From NCBI GenBank assembly GCA_026874595.1, contig CM049317.1, positions 40,884,401 through 40,948,400 of the forward strand: DNA of 64,000 nucleotides. Direction: 5' to 3'. The position numbers and the translations under genes were made by a program. Source of the stretch: Sipunculus nudus. Its lineage: Eukaryota; Annelida; Sipuncula; Golfingiida; Sipunculidae. Below, one piece after another: positions 11,201 through 23,460 of this stretch (positions within the stretch are counted from its first letter, which is position 1; every line of letters starts with the position of its first letter). The notes under the pieces are model-generated. The model saw only the letters and a program-made list of their open reading frames with translations, did not search any database and was not told where the DNA came from.

Positions 11201-12094
11201 ATTGCTTAATGAAGCTTCAAAAACGCTTGTTAGCAGTTTAAATCGGCCATTTTTGCATAAAACACGATCTTGTATTACGCGAAAACCGAGCTGATTTCGG
11301 CGAAAACGACGTTTGTAAGAGGTGCTAAATGGCCTAATGAAGCTTTTAAAAAGCTTCTTTCGCAATTTAAATCGGCCATTTTTGCACAAAACCATTCTTG
11401 TATTACGCGAAAAGCGAGCTGATTTCGGCGAAAAGTACGTTGGTAACAAGTTCTAAATGGCTTAATGAAGATTCTAATAGGCTTCTTTCTCAATTTAAAT
11501 CGGCCAGTTTTGCACAAAACACGATCTTGTATTACGCGAAAACCGAGCTGATTTCGGCGAAAAAGACGTTTTGTAACAGGTTCCAAATGGCACAATGAAA
11601 CTTCTAAAACGCTTCATTTGCAATTTAAATTGGCCATTTTTTCACAAAACACGATCTTTTATTACGCGAAAACCGAGCTGATGTCGGCAAAAAGTACGTT
11701 GGTAACAAGTTCTAAATGGCTTAATGAAGATTCTAATAGGCTTCTTTCTCAATTTAAATCGGCCAGTTTTGCACAAAACACGATCTTGAATTACGCGAAA
11801 ACCGAGCTGATTTCGGCTAAAACGACGTTTGTAACAGGTGCTAAATGGTGTAATGAAGCTTCTAAAACGCTTCTTCCGCATTTTAAATCGGCCATTTTTG
11901 CACAAAACACAATCTTTTATAATGCGAAAACCGAGCTGATCTCGGCGAAAACGACGTTTGTAACAGGTGCTAAATGGCGAAATGAAGCTTGTAAAATGCT
12001 TCTTTCGCAATAGAAAACGGCCATTTTTGCACAAAACACAATCTTTTATCACTCGAAAACCGAGCTGATTTGGGCGGAAACGACGTTTTAAACA
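8225..12094 (+). repeat. Left array between blocks 2 and 3
   Basis: Up to about 9480 this is the second copy of the 6242-bp-offset duplication. It then holds Q, K, L and R monomers (9517-10150), S/T pairs (10280-10680), two adjacent nearly identical U monomers (10679 and 10808) and V and K-like types. From about 10770 begins the first unit of a 3.78-kb tandem super-repeat. One homopolymer-type extra base is seen at about 11573 (gacgttttgtaac). No gene-like content. Confidence 0.88.
9517..9645 (+). repeat. Reference 129-bp monomer
   Basis: This copy is close to the majority form and carries the perfect version of the main dyad. It contains 11 CpG dinucleotides with 27 C and 27 G. Short direct repeats are visible inside related copies: gcttct at monomer positions 22-27 and 33-38 (11 bp apart) in monomers with the cgcttctttcgc variant, and gcgaaaac at 88-95 and 109-116 (21 bp apart). 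A/T tracts sit at 28-31, 38-41, 46-51, 58-63, 68-71, 91-94, 112-115 and 121-123. Frame 1 of the plus strand and one minus frame contain no stop over 43 codons. Confidence 0.95.
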
Positions 12095-14549
12095 GGTTCT
12101 AAATGGCCTAATGAAGCTTCAAAAACGCTTGTTTCGCAGTTTAAATCGATATTTTTGTACAAAACACGAGTTTAAATCGACCATTTTTGTACAAAACACG
12201 ATCTTGCATCACGCGAAAACCGAGCCGATTTCGGAGAAAACATCGTTTTTAACTGGCTGTAAATAGTCTATTGAAGCTTCCTAAGCGCATCTTTAGCACT
12301 TTAAAACATTCCTTTTTGCGCAAAAGACGAGCAGGTAGTACTCGAAAACCGAGCTCATTTTGGAGAAAACGACATTTGTAACTGGTTCTAAATGGCCTGA
12401 TGAAGCTTCTAACATTCTTATTTTGCAGTTGAAATGGGCCATTTTTGCAGAAAAAACGATCTTGTATTACGAGAAAACCGAGCTGATTTGGGCGGACGAG
12501 CTCATATCGGCAAAAACGACGTTTGTAACTGGTTGTAAATTGCGTAATGAAGCTTCTTAAATGCTTCTTTCGCAGTTTAAAAAGGCTATTTTTGCACAAA
12601 ACCATTCTTGTATTACACGAAAACCGAGCTGATTTCGGCGAAAAGGACGTTGGTAACAAGTTCTAAATGGCTTAATGAAGATTCAAATAGGCTTCTTTCT
12701 CAATTTAAATCGGCCAGTTTTGCACAAAACACGATCTTGTATTACGCGAAAACCGAGCTGATCTCGGCAAAAAAGACGTTTGTAACAGGTTCTAAATGGC
12801 ACAATGAAACTTCTAAAACGCTTCATTTGCAATTTAAATTGGTAATTTTTGCACAAAACACAATCTTTTATTACTCGAAAACCCAGTTGATCTCTGCGAA
12901 AACGACGTTTGTAACAGGTGCTAAATGGCTAAATGAAGCTTTGTAAAACGCTTCTTTCGCAATTTAAATCGGCCATTTTTGCACAAAACACGATCTTGTA
13001 TTACGCGAAAACCGAGCTGATTTCGGCGAAAACGACGTTTGTAACAGGTGCTAATTGGCCTAATGAAGCTTCGAAAACGCTTGTTTCGAATTTTAAATCG
13101 GCCATTTTTGCAGAAAACACGATCATGTATTACGCGAAAACCGAGCTGATTTCGGCGAAAACGACGTTTGTAACAGGGTCTAAATGGCCGAATGAAGCTT
13201 CTAAATTGCTTGTTTTGCAATTTAAATCGGCCATTTTTGCACAAAACACGATCTTGTATTACGCGAAAACCAAGCTGATTTCGGCAAAAACGACGTTTGT
13301 AACAGGTGCTAAATGCTGTAATGAAGCTTCTAAAACGCTTCTTTTGCAATAGAAATCGGCCATTTTTGCACAAAACACAATATTTTATCACTCGAAAACC
13401 GAGCTGATCTCGGCGAAAACGACGTTTGTAACAGGTGCTAAATGGCTTAATGAAGCTTCGAAAACGCTTGTTTCGAATTTTAAATCGGCCATTTTTGCAG
13501 AAAACACGATCATGTATTACGCGAAAACCGAGCTGATTTCGGCGAAAACGACAGGGTCTAAATGGCCGAATGAAGCTTCGAAAACGCTTGTTTCGCATTT
13601 TAAATCGGCCATTTTTGCATAAAACACGATCTTGTATTACGCGAAAAAACCGAGCTGATTTCGGCAAAAACGACGTTTGTAACAGGTGCTAATTGGCCTA
13701 ATGAAGCTTCTAAAATGCTTCTTTCACAATTTAAATCGGCCATTTTTGCACAAAACCATTCTTGTATTACACGAAAACCGAGCTGATTTCGGCGAAAAGG
13801 ACGTTGGTAACAAGTTCTAAATGGCTTAATGAAGATTCAAATAGGCTTCTTTCTCAATTTAAATCGGCCAGTTTTGCACAAAACACGATCTTGTATTACG
13901 CGAAAACCGAGCTGATTTCGGCGAAAAAGACGTTTGTAACAGGTGCTAAATGGCCTAATGAAGCTTCTAAAACGCTTCTTTCGCAATTTTAATCGGCCAT
14001 TTTTGCACAAAACACGATTTGAATTACGCGAAAACCGAGCTGATTTCGGCTAAAACGACGTTTGTAACAGGTGCTAAATGGTGTAATGAAGCTTCTAAAA
14101 CGCTTCTTCCGCATTTTAAATCGGCCATTTTTGCACAAAACACAATCTTTTATAATGCGAAAACCGAGCTGATCTCGGCGAAAACGACGTTTGTAACAGG
14201 TTCTAAATGGCCTAATGAAGCTTCTAAAACGGTTGTTTTGCAATTTAAATCGGCCATTTTTGCACAAAACACGATCTTGTATTACGCGAAAACCAAGCTG
14301 ATTTCGGCAAAAACGACGTTTGTTACAGGTTCTAAATGGCGTAATGAAGATTCTAAAACGCTTCTTCCGCATTTTAAATCGGCCATTTTTGCACAAAACA
14401 CAATCTTTTATAATGCGAAAACCGAGCTGATCTCGGCGAAAACGACGTTTGTAACAGGTGCTAAATGGCCTAATGAAGCTTCTAAAACGCTTGTTTTGCA
14501 ATTTAAATCGGCCATTTTTGCACAAAACACGATCTTGTATTACGCGAAA
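10770..14549 (+). repeat. 3.78-kb super-repeat, unit 1
   Basis: This unit and the next align at an offset of 3780 bp through block 3 and block 4, rising to 3784 bp near 14019/17803 through small indels. The left edge is placed where the copies diverge (about 10770 and 14550). It holds about 29 monomers, including one W-X-Y-Z block with hybrid Z. Confidence 0.82.
12095..12658 (+). repeat. Divergent W-X-Y-Z block, copy 3 (hybrid Z)
   Basis: W, X and Y as in copy 2. Z starts at 12531 with its usual gcagtttaaaaaggctattt but switches after tttttgcacaaaa to the 3' half of the S-type monomer (aaccattcttg) that follows Z in copies 1 and 2. The result is a 128-bp hybrid and the loss of one monomer. 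Confidence 0.92.
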
Positions 14550-15874
14550 ACCGAACTGATTTCGGCGAAAACGACGTTTGTAACAGGTTCTAAATGGCCT
14601 GATGAAGCTTGTAAAACGCTTCTTTCGCAATTTTAATCGGCCATTTTTGCACAAAACACGATCTTGAATTACGCGAAAACCGAGCTGATTTCGGCGAAAA
14701 CGACGTTTGTAACAGGTGCTAAATGGTGTAATGAAGCTTCTAAAACGCTTCTTCCGCATTTTAAATCGGCCATTTTTGCACAAAACACAATCTTTTATAA
14801 TGCGAAAACCGAGCTGATCTCGGCGAAAACAACGTTTGTAACAGGTGCTAAATGGCGTAATGAAGCTTGTAAAATGCTTCTTTCGCAATAGAAATTGGCC
14901 ATTTTTGCACAAAACACAATCTTTTATCACTCGAAAACCGAGCTGATTTGGGCGGAAACGACGTTTTAAACAGGTTCTAAATGGCTTAATGAAGCTTCAA
15001 AAACGCTTGTTTCGCAGTTTAAATCGGCCATTTTTGCATAAAACACGATCTTGTATTACGCGAAAACTGAGCTGATTTCGGCGAAAACGACGTTTGTAAG
15101 AGGTGCTAAATGGCCTAATGAAGCTTTTAAAAAGCTTCTTTCGCAATTTAAATCGGCCATTTTTGCACAAAACCATTTTTGTATTACGCGAAAAGCGAGC
15201 TGATTTCGGCGAAAAGTACGTTGGTAACAAGTTCTAAATGGCTTAATGAAGATTCTAATAGGCTTCTTTCTCAATTTAAATCGGCCAGTTTTGCACAAAA
15301 CACGATCTTGTATTACGCGAAAACCGAGCTGATTTCGGCGAAAAAGACGTTTGTAACAGGTTCCAAATGGCACAATGAAACTTCTAAAACGCTTCATTTG
15401 CAATTTAAATTGGCCATTTTTTCACAAAACACGATCTTTTATTACGCGAAAACCGAGCTGATTTCGGCAAAAAGTACGTTGGTAACAAGTTCTAAATGGC
15501 TTAATGAAGATTCTAATAGGCTTCTTTCTCAATTTAAATCGGCCAGTTTTGCACAAAACACGATCTTGAATTACGCGAAAACCGAGCTGATTTCGGCTAA
15601 AACGACGTTTGTAACAGGTGCTAAATGGTGTAATGAAGCTTCTAAAACGCTTCTTCCGCATTTTAAATCGGCCATTTTTGCACAAAACACAATCTTTTAT
15701 AATGCGAAAACCGAGCTGATCTCGGCGAAAACGACGTTTGTAACAGGTGCTAAATGGCGAAATGAAGCTTGTAAAATGCTTCTTTCGCAATAGAAATCGG
15801 CCATTTTTGCACAAAACACAATCTTTTATCACTCGAAAACCGAGCTGATTTGGGCGGAAACGACGTTTTAAACA
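12659..15874 (+). repeat. Left array between blocks 3 and 4
   Basis: Contains T, P-like, L, R, Q, K, S/T, U and V monomers and the junction (about 14550) between the two units of the 3.78-kb super-repeat. At about 13548 a monomer has lost 9 bp (gaaaacgacagggtc). At 13645 the run in gcgaaaaaaccgag is two A longer than usual. U and V monomers alternate with Q-type monomers from 14019 to 14900. Confidence 0.88.
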
Positions 15875-18340
15875 GGTTCTAAATGGCCTAATGAAGCTTC
15901 AAAAACGCTTGTTTCGCAGTTTAAATCGATATTTTTGTACAAAACACGAGTTTAAATCGACCATTTTTGTACAAAACACGATCTTGCATCACGCGAAAAC
16001 CGAGCCGATTTCGGAGAAAACATCGTTTTTAACTGGCTGTAAATAGTCTATTGAAGCTTCCTAAGCGCATCTTTAGCACTTTAAAACATTCCTTTTTGCG
16101 CAAAAGACGAGCAGGTAGTACTCGAAAACCGAGCTCATTTTGGAGAAAACGACATTTGTAACTGGTTCTAAATGGCCTGATGAAGCTTCTAACATTCTTA
16201 TTTTGCAGTTGAAATGGGCCATTTTTGCAGAAAAAACGATCTTGTATTACGAGAAAACCGAGCTGATTTGGGCGGACGAGCTCATATCGGCAAAAACGAC
16301 GTTTGTAACTGGTTGTAAATTGCGTAATGAAGCTTCTTAAATGCTTCTTTCGCAGTTTAAAAAGGCTATTTTTGCACAAAACCATTCTTGTATTACACGA
16401 AAACCGAGCTGATTTCGGCGAAAAGGACGTTGGTAACAAGTTTTAAATGGCTTAATGAAGATTCAAATAGGCTTCTTTCTCAATTTAAATCGGCCAGTTT
16501 TGCACAAAACACGATCTTGTATTACGCGAAAACCGAGCTGATCTCGGCAAAAAAGACGTTTGTAACAGGTTCTAAATGGCACAATGAAACTTCTAAAACG
16601 CTTCATTTGCAATTTAAATTGGTAATTTTTGCACAAAACACAATCTTTTATTACTCGAAAACCCAGTTGATCTCTGCGAAAACGACGTTTGTAACAGGTG
16701 CTAAATGGCTAAATGAAGCTTTGTAAAACGCTTCTTTCGCAATTTAAATCGGCCATTTTTGCACAAAACACGATCTTGTATTACGCGAAAACCGAGCTGA
16801 TTTCGGCGAAAACGACGTTTGTAACAGGTGCTAATTGACCTAATGAAGCTTCGAAAACGCTTGTTTCGAATTTTAAATCGGCCATTTTTGCAGAAAACAC
16901 GATCATGTATTACGCGAAAAACCGAGCTGATTTCGGCGAAAACGACAGGGTCTAAATGGCCGAATGAAGCTTCTAAATTGCTTGTTTTGCAATTTAAATC
17001 GGCCATTTTTGCACAAAACACGATCTTGTATTACGCGAAAACCAAGCTGATTTCGGCAAAAAACGACGTTTGTAACAGGTGCTAAATGCTGTAATGAAGC
17101 TTCTAAAACGCTTCTTTTGCAATAGAAATCGGCCATTTTTGCACAAAACACAATATTTTATCACTCGAAAACCGAGCTGATCTCGGCGAAAACGACGTTT
17201 GTAACAGGTGCTAAATGGCTTAATGAAGCTTTGTAAAACGCTTCTTTCGCAATTTAAATCGGCCATTTTTGCACAAAACACGATCTTGTTTTACGCGAAA
17301 ACCGAGCTGATTTCGGCGAAAACGACGTTTGTAACAGGTGCTCATTGGCCTAATGAAGCTTCGAAAACGCTTGTTTCGCATTTTAAATCGGCCATTTTTG
17401 CATAAAACACGATCTTGTATTACGCGAAAAAACCGAGCTGATTTCGGCAAAAACGACGTTTGTAACAGGTGCTAATTGGCCTAATGAAGCTTCTAAAATG
17501 CTTCTTTCACAATTTAAATCGGCCATTTTTGCACAAAACCATTCTTGTATTACACGAAAACCGAGCTGATTTCGGCGAAAAGGACGTTGGTAACAAGTTC
17601 TAAATGGCTTAATGAAGATTCAAATAGGCTTCTTTCTCAATTTAAATCGGCCAGTTTTGCACAAAAAACGATCTTGTATTACGCGAAAACCGAGGTGATC
17701 TCGGCAAAAAAGACGTTTGTAACAGGTTCTAAATGGCCTGATGAAGCTTGTAAAAGGCTTCTTTCGCAATTTTAATCGGCCATTTTTGCACAAAACACGA
17801 TCTTGAATTACGCGAAAACCGAGCTGATTTCGGCTAAAACGACGTTTGTAACAGGTGCTAAATGGTGTAATGAAGCTTCTAAAACGCTTCTTCCGCATTT
17901 TAAATCGGCCATTTTTGCACAAAACACAATCTTTTATAATGCGAAAACCGAGCTGATCTCGGCGAAAACGACGTTTGTAACAGGTGCTAAATGGCCTAAT
18001 GAAGCTTCTAAAACGCTTGTTTTGCAATTTAAATCGGCCATTTTTGCACAAAACACGATCTTGTATTACGCGAAAACCAAGCTGATTTCGGCAAAAACGA
18101 CGTTTGTTACAGGTTCTAAATGGCGTAATGAAGATTCTAAAACGCTTCTTTCGCAATAGAAATCGGCTTTTTTGCACAAAACACAATCTTTTATTACTCG
18201 AAAACACAGTTGATCTCTGCGAAAACGACGTTTGTAACAGGTGCTAAATGGCTAAATGAAGCTTTGTAAAACGCTTCTTTCGCAATTTAAATCGGCCATT
18301 TTTGCACAAAACACGATCTTGTATTACGCGAAAACCGAGC
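14550..18340 (+). repeat. 3.78-kb super-repeat, unit 2
   Basis: Tandem neighbour of unit 1. Similarity is clear to about 18080 and less certain beyond. Differences include an extra A at about 16920, a gaaaacgacagggtc deletion at about 16947 that unit 1 has in a different monomer, and L (gctttgtaaaacg) at 17220 where unit 1 has gcttcgaaaacg. The 11.79-12.85 kb part of unit 1 also reappears at 28.27-29.33 kb. Confidence 0.8.
15875..16438 (+). repeat. Divergent W-X-Y-Z block, copy 4 (hybrid Z)
   Basis: Nearly identical to copy 3 at an offset of 3780 bp, including cctaagcgcatctttagc in X (copies 1 and 2 read cctaaacgcttctttagc) and the hybrid Z. These shared variants define a sub-family with copies 11, 12 and 13. 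Confidence 0.92.
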
Positions 18341-20692
18341 TGATTTCGGCGAAAACGACGTTTGTAACAGGGTCTTAATGGCCTAATGAAGCTTCTAAAT
18401 CGCTTGTTTTGCAATTTAAATCGGCCATTTTTGCACAAAACACGATCTTGTATTACGCGAAAACCAAGCTGATTTTCGGCAAAAACGACGTTTGTAACAG
18501 GTGCTAAATGCTGTAATGAAGCTCCTAAAACGCTTCTTTCGCAATAGACGGCCATTTTTGCACAAAACACAATATTTTATCACTCGAAAACCGAGCTGAT
18601 CTCGGCGAAAACGACGTTTGTAACAGGTGCTAAATGGCTTAATGAAGCTTTATAAAACGCTTCTTTCGCAATTTAAATCGGCCATTTTTGCACAAAACAC
18701 GATCTTTTATTACGCGAAAACAGAGCTGATCTCGGCAAAAAAGACGTTTGTAACAGGTTCTAAATGGCACAATGAAACTTCTAAAACGCTTCATTTGCAA
18801 TTTAAATTGGTAATTTTTGCACAAAACACGATCTTGTTTTACGCGAAAACCGAGCTGATTTCGGCGAAAACGACGTTTGTAACAGGTGCTAAATGGCCTA
18901 ATGAAGCTTCTAAAACGCTTGTTTTGCAATTTAAATCGGCCATTTTTGCACAGAACACGATCTTGTATTACGCGAAAACCAAACTGATTTCGGCAAAAAC
19001 GACGTTTGTTACAGGTTCTAAATGGCGTAATGAAGATTCTAAAACGCTTCTTTCGCAATAGAAATCGGTCATTTTTGCACAAAACACAATCTTTTATTAC
19101 TCGAAAACCCAGTTGATCTCTGCGAAAACGACGTTTGTAACAGGTGCTAAATGGCTAAATGATGCTTTGTAAAACGCTTCTTTCGCAATTTAAATCGGCC
19201 ATTTTTGCACAAAACACGATCTTCTTTTACGCGAAAACCGAGCTGATTTCGGCGAAAACGACGTTTGTAACAGGTGCTAATTCGCCTAATGAAGCTTCGA
19301 AAACGCTTGTTTCGCATTATAAATCGGCCATTTTTGCATAAAACACGATCTTGTATTACGCGAAAACCGAGCTGATTTCGGCGAAAACGACGTTTGTAAC
19401 AGGGTCTAAATGGCCTAATGAAGATTCTAAATCGCTTGTTTTGCAATTTAAATCGGCCATTTTTGCACAAAACACGATCTTGTATTACGCGAAAACCAAG
19501 GTGATTTCGGGAAAAACGACGTTTGTAACAGGTGCTAAATGCTGTAATGAAGCTTCTAAAACGCTTCTTTCGCAATAGAAATCGGCCATTTTTGCACAAA
19601 ACACAATATTTTATCACTCGAAAACCGAGCTGATCTCGGCGAAAACGACGTTTGTAACAGGTGCTAAATGGCTTAATGAAGCTTTGTAAAATGATTCTTT
19701 CGCAATTTAAATCGGCATTTTTTGCACAAAACACGATCTTGTATTACGCGAAAACCGAGCTGATTTCGGCGAAAACGACCTTTGTAACAGGTGCTAATTG
19801 GCCAAATGAAGCTTCGAAAACGCTTGTTTCGCATTTTAAATAGGCCATTTTTGCATAAAACACAATCTTGTATTACGCGACAACCGAGCTGATTTCGGCG
19901 AAAACGACGTTTGTAACAGGTGCTAAATGCTGTAATGAAGCTTCGAAAACGCTTGTTTCGCTTTTTAAATCGGCCATTTTTGCATAAAACACGATCTTGT
20001 ATTACGCGAAAACCGAGCTCATTTCGGCGAAAACGACGTTTGTAAGAGGTGCTAAATGGCCTAATGAAGCTTTTAAAAGGCTTCTTTCGCAATTTAAATC
20101 GGCCATTTTTGCACAAAACCATTCTTGTATTTCGCGAAAACCGAGCTGATTTCGGCAAAAAGTACGTCGGTAACAAGTTCTAAATGGCTAAATGAAGATT
20201 CTAATAGGCTTCTTTCTCAATTTAAATCGGCCAGTTTGGCACAAAACACGATCTTGTATTGCGCAAAAACCGTGCTGATTTCGGCAAAAAAAGACGTTTG
20301 TAACAGATGCTAAATGGCCTAATGAAGCTTCTAAAATGCTTCTTTCGCAATTTAAATCGGCCATTTTTGCACAAAACACGATCTTGTATTACGCGAAAAC
20401 CGAGCTGATTTCGGCGAAAACAACGTTTGCAACAGGTTCTTAATGGCCTGATGAAGCTTGTAAAATGCTTCTTTCGCAATTTTAATCGGCCATTTTTGCA
20501 CAAAACACGATCTTGAATTACGCGAAAACCGAGCTGATTTCAGCTAAAACGACGTTTGTAACAGGTGCTAAATGGTGTAATGAAGCTTCTAAAACGCTTC
20601 TTCCGCATTTTAAATCGGCCATTTTTGCACAAAACACAATCTTTTAAAATGCGAAAACCGAGCTGATTTGGGCGGAAACGCTGTTTTAAACA
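16439..20692 (+). repeat. Left array between block 4 and the first double block
   Basis: Mixture of T, P-like, L, R, Q, K, S, U and V monomers. The L-R-Q-K order recurs at 16.7-17.2, 18.2-18.7 and 19.2-19.8 kb. Several singleton small indels occur, for example the extra A at about 17061, atcggcttttttgc at 18161, gattttcgg at 18472 and caatagacggcc at 18542. A Z-type 3' half (gcgcaaaaaccgtgctg) appears alone at about 20260, away from any block. Confidence 0.86.
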
Positions 20693-23280
20693 GGTTCTAA
20701 ATGGCCTAATGAAGCTTCAAAAACGCTTGTTTCGCAGTTTAAATCGATATTTTTGTACAAAACACGAGTTTAAATCGACCATTTTTGTACAAAACACGAT
20801 CTTGCATCACGCGAAAACCGAGCCGATTTCGGAGAAAACATCGTTTGTAACTGGCTGTAAATAGTCTATTGAAGCTTCCTAAACGCTTCTTTAGCACTTT
20901 AAAACATTCCTTTTTGCGCAAAAGACGAGCAGGTAGTACTCGAAAACCGAGCTCATTTTGGAGAAAACGACATTTGTAACTGGTTCTAAATGGCCTGATG
21001 AAGCTTCTAACACTCTTATTTTTGCAGTTGAGATGGGCCATTTTTGCACAAAACACGATCTTGAATTACGCGAAAACCGAGCTGATTTCGGCTAAAACGA
21101 CGTTTGTAACAGGTGCTAAATGGGGTAATGAAGCTTCTAAAACGCTTCTTCCGCATTTTAAATCGGCCATTTTTGCACAAAACACAATCTTTTATAATGC
21201 GAAAACCGAGCTGATTTGGGCGGAAACGATGTTTTAAACAGGTTCTAAATGGCCTAATGAAGCTTCAAAAACGCTTGTTTCGCAGTTTAAATCGATATTT
21301 TTGTACAAAACACGAGTTTAAATCGAACATTTTTGTACAAAACACGATCTTGCATCACGCGAAAACCGAGCCGATTTCGGAGAAAACATCGTTTTTAACT
21401 GGCTGTAAATAGTCTATTGAAGCTTCCTAAACGCTTCTTTAGCACTTTAAAACATTCCTTTTTGCGCAAAAGACGAGCAGGTAGTACTCGAAAACCGAGC
21501 TCATTTTGGAGAAAACGACATTTGTAACTGGTTCTAAATGGCCTGATGAAGCTTTTAACACTCTTATTTTGCAGTTGAAATGGGCCATTTTTGCAGAAAA
21601 AAACGATCTTGTATTACGAGAAAAACCGAGCTGATTTGGGCGGACGAGCTCATATCGGCAAAAACGACGTTAGTAACCGGTTGTAAATTGCGTAATGAAG
21701 CTTCTTAAATGCTTCTTTCGCAGTCTAAAAAGGCCATTTTTGCACAAAATACGATCTTGTATTGCGCAAAAACCGTGCTGATTTCGGCAAAAAAGACGTT
21801 TGTAACAGATGCTAAATGGCCTAATGAAGCTTCTAAAATGCTTCTTTCGCAATTTAAATCGGCCATTTCTGCACAAAACCATTCTTGTATTACACGAAAA
21901 CCGAGCTGATTTCGGCGAAAAGGACGTTGGTAACAAGTTCTAAATGGCTTAATGAAGATTCTAATAGGCTTCTTTCTCAATTTAAATCGGCCAGTTTTGC
22001 ACAAAACACGATCTTGTATTACGAAAAAATGGAGCTGATCTCGGCAAAAAAGACGTTTGTAACAGGTTCTAAATGGCACAATGAAACTTCTAAAACGCTT
22101 CATTTGCAATTTAAATTGGTAATTTTTGCACAAAACACGATCTTGTTTTACGCGAAACGACGTTTGTAACAGGTGTTAAATGGCCTAATGAAGCTTCTAA
22201 AAGGCTTCTTTCGCAATTAAAATCGGCCATTTTTGCACAAAAACCATTCTTGTATTTCGCAAAAACCGAGCTGATTTCGGCAAAAAGTACGTTGGTAACA
22301 AGTTCTAAATGGCTTAATGAAGATTCTAATAGGCTTCTTTCTCAATTTAAATCGGCCAGTTTTGCACAAAACACGATCTTGTATTACGCGAAAACCGAGC
22401 TGATTTCGGCGAAAACGACGTTTGTAACAGGTTCTAAATGGCCTGATGAAGCTTGTAAAACGCTTCTTTTGCAATTTTAATCGGCCATTTTTGCACAAAA
22501 CACGATCTTGAATTACGCGAAAACCGAGCTGATTTCGGCGAAAACGACGTTTGTAACAGGTGCTTAATGGTGTAATGAAGCTTTTAAAAAGCTTCTTTCG
22601 CAATTTAAATCGGCCATTTTTGCACAAAACCATTCTTATATTACGCGAAAACCGAGCTCATTTCGGCGAAAAGTACGTTGGTAACAAGTTCTAAATGGCT
22701 TAATGAAGATTCTAATAGGCTTCTTTCTCAATTTAAATCGGCCAGTTTTGCACAAAACACGATCTTGTATTACGCGAAAACCGAGCTGATTTCGGCGAAA
22801 AAGACGTTTGTAACAGGTTCCAAATGGCACAATGAAACTTCTAAAACGCTTCATTTGCAATTTAAATTGGCCATTTTTGCACAAAACACGATCTTTTATT
22901 ACGCGAAAACCGAGCTGATTTCGGCAAAAAGTACGTTGGTAACAAGTTCTAAATGGCTTAATGAAGATTCTAATAGGCTTCTTTCTCAATTTAAATCGGC
23001 CAGTTTTGCACAAAACACGATCTTGTATTACGCGAAAACCGAGCTGATTTCGGCGAAAAAGACGTTTGTAACAGGTTCTAAATGGCACAATGAAACTTCT
23101 AAAACGCTTCATTTGCAATTTAAATTGGCCATTTTTGCACAAAACACGATCTTTTATTACGCGAAAACCGAGCTGATTTCGGCGAAAACGACTTTTGTAA
23201 CAGGTTCTAAATGGCCTGATGAAGCTTGTAAAACGCTTCTTTCGCAATTTTAATCGGCCATTTTTGCACAAAACACGATC
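20513..23280 (+). repeat. 2.77-kb super-repeat, unit 1
   Basis: Begins at the ttgaattacg of a U monomer and ends just before the same word at 23281. It contains a double W-X-Y block, a Z, S/T and U monomers, and two successive T plus P-like pairs (22686-23200). An 18-bp-scale loss inside a P-like monomer (tttacgcgaaacgacg, about 22147) is shared by all three units. Confidence 0.88.
20693..21807 (+). repeat. Double divergent block, copies 5 and 6
   Basis: Order W-X-Y/U-V-W-X-Y-Z. The first Y (20982) begins as Y but after gggccatttttgcacaaaa continues as a U monomer (cttgaattacg) and lacks the 18-bp insertion. A V then leads into a second full W-X-Y-Z at 21241. The inserted unit W-X-Y/U-V is 548 bp here. 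The second Y has two extra A bases near 21600 and 21625. Confidence 0.9.
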
Positions 23281-23460
23281 TTGAATTACGCGAAAACCGA
23301 GCTGATTTCAGCTAAAACGACGTTTGTAACAGGTGCTAAATGGTGTAATGAAGCTTCTAAAACGCTTCTTCCGCATTTTAAATCGGCCATTTTTGCACAA
23401 AACACAATCTTTTAAAATGCGAAAACCGAGCTGATTTGGGCGGAAACGCTGTTTTAAACA
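21808..23460 (+). repeat. Left array between double blocks 5/6 and 7/8
   Basis: Monomers following Z are S-like (aaccattcttgtattacacg), T, the P-like monomer with the gcgaaacgacg loss, S, T, U, U-like, S, then T and P-like pairs, U and V. An isolated extra A lies at about 22232. Confidence 0.87.

Noticed and set aside
13989-14930. 313-residue minus-strand open frame and other frames of 60-300 residues as protein genes
   Set aside because: They are stop-free readings of the satellite on both strands, overlap each other in opposite frames, start and stop at arbitrary class-specific variants, and show no domain beyond the 43-residue period.
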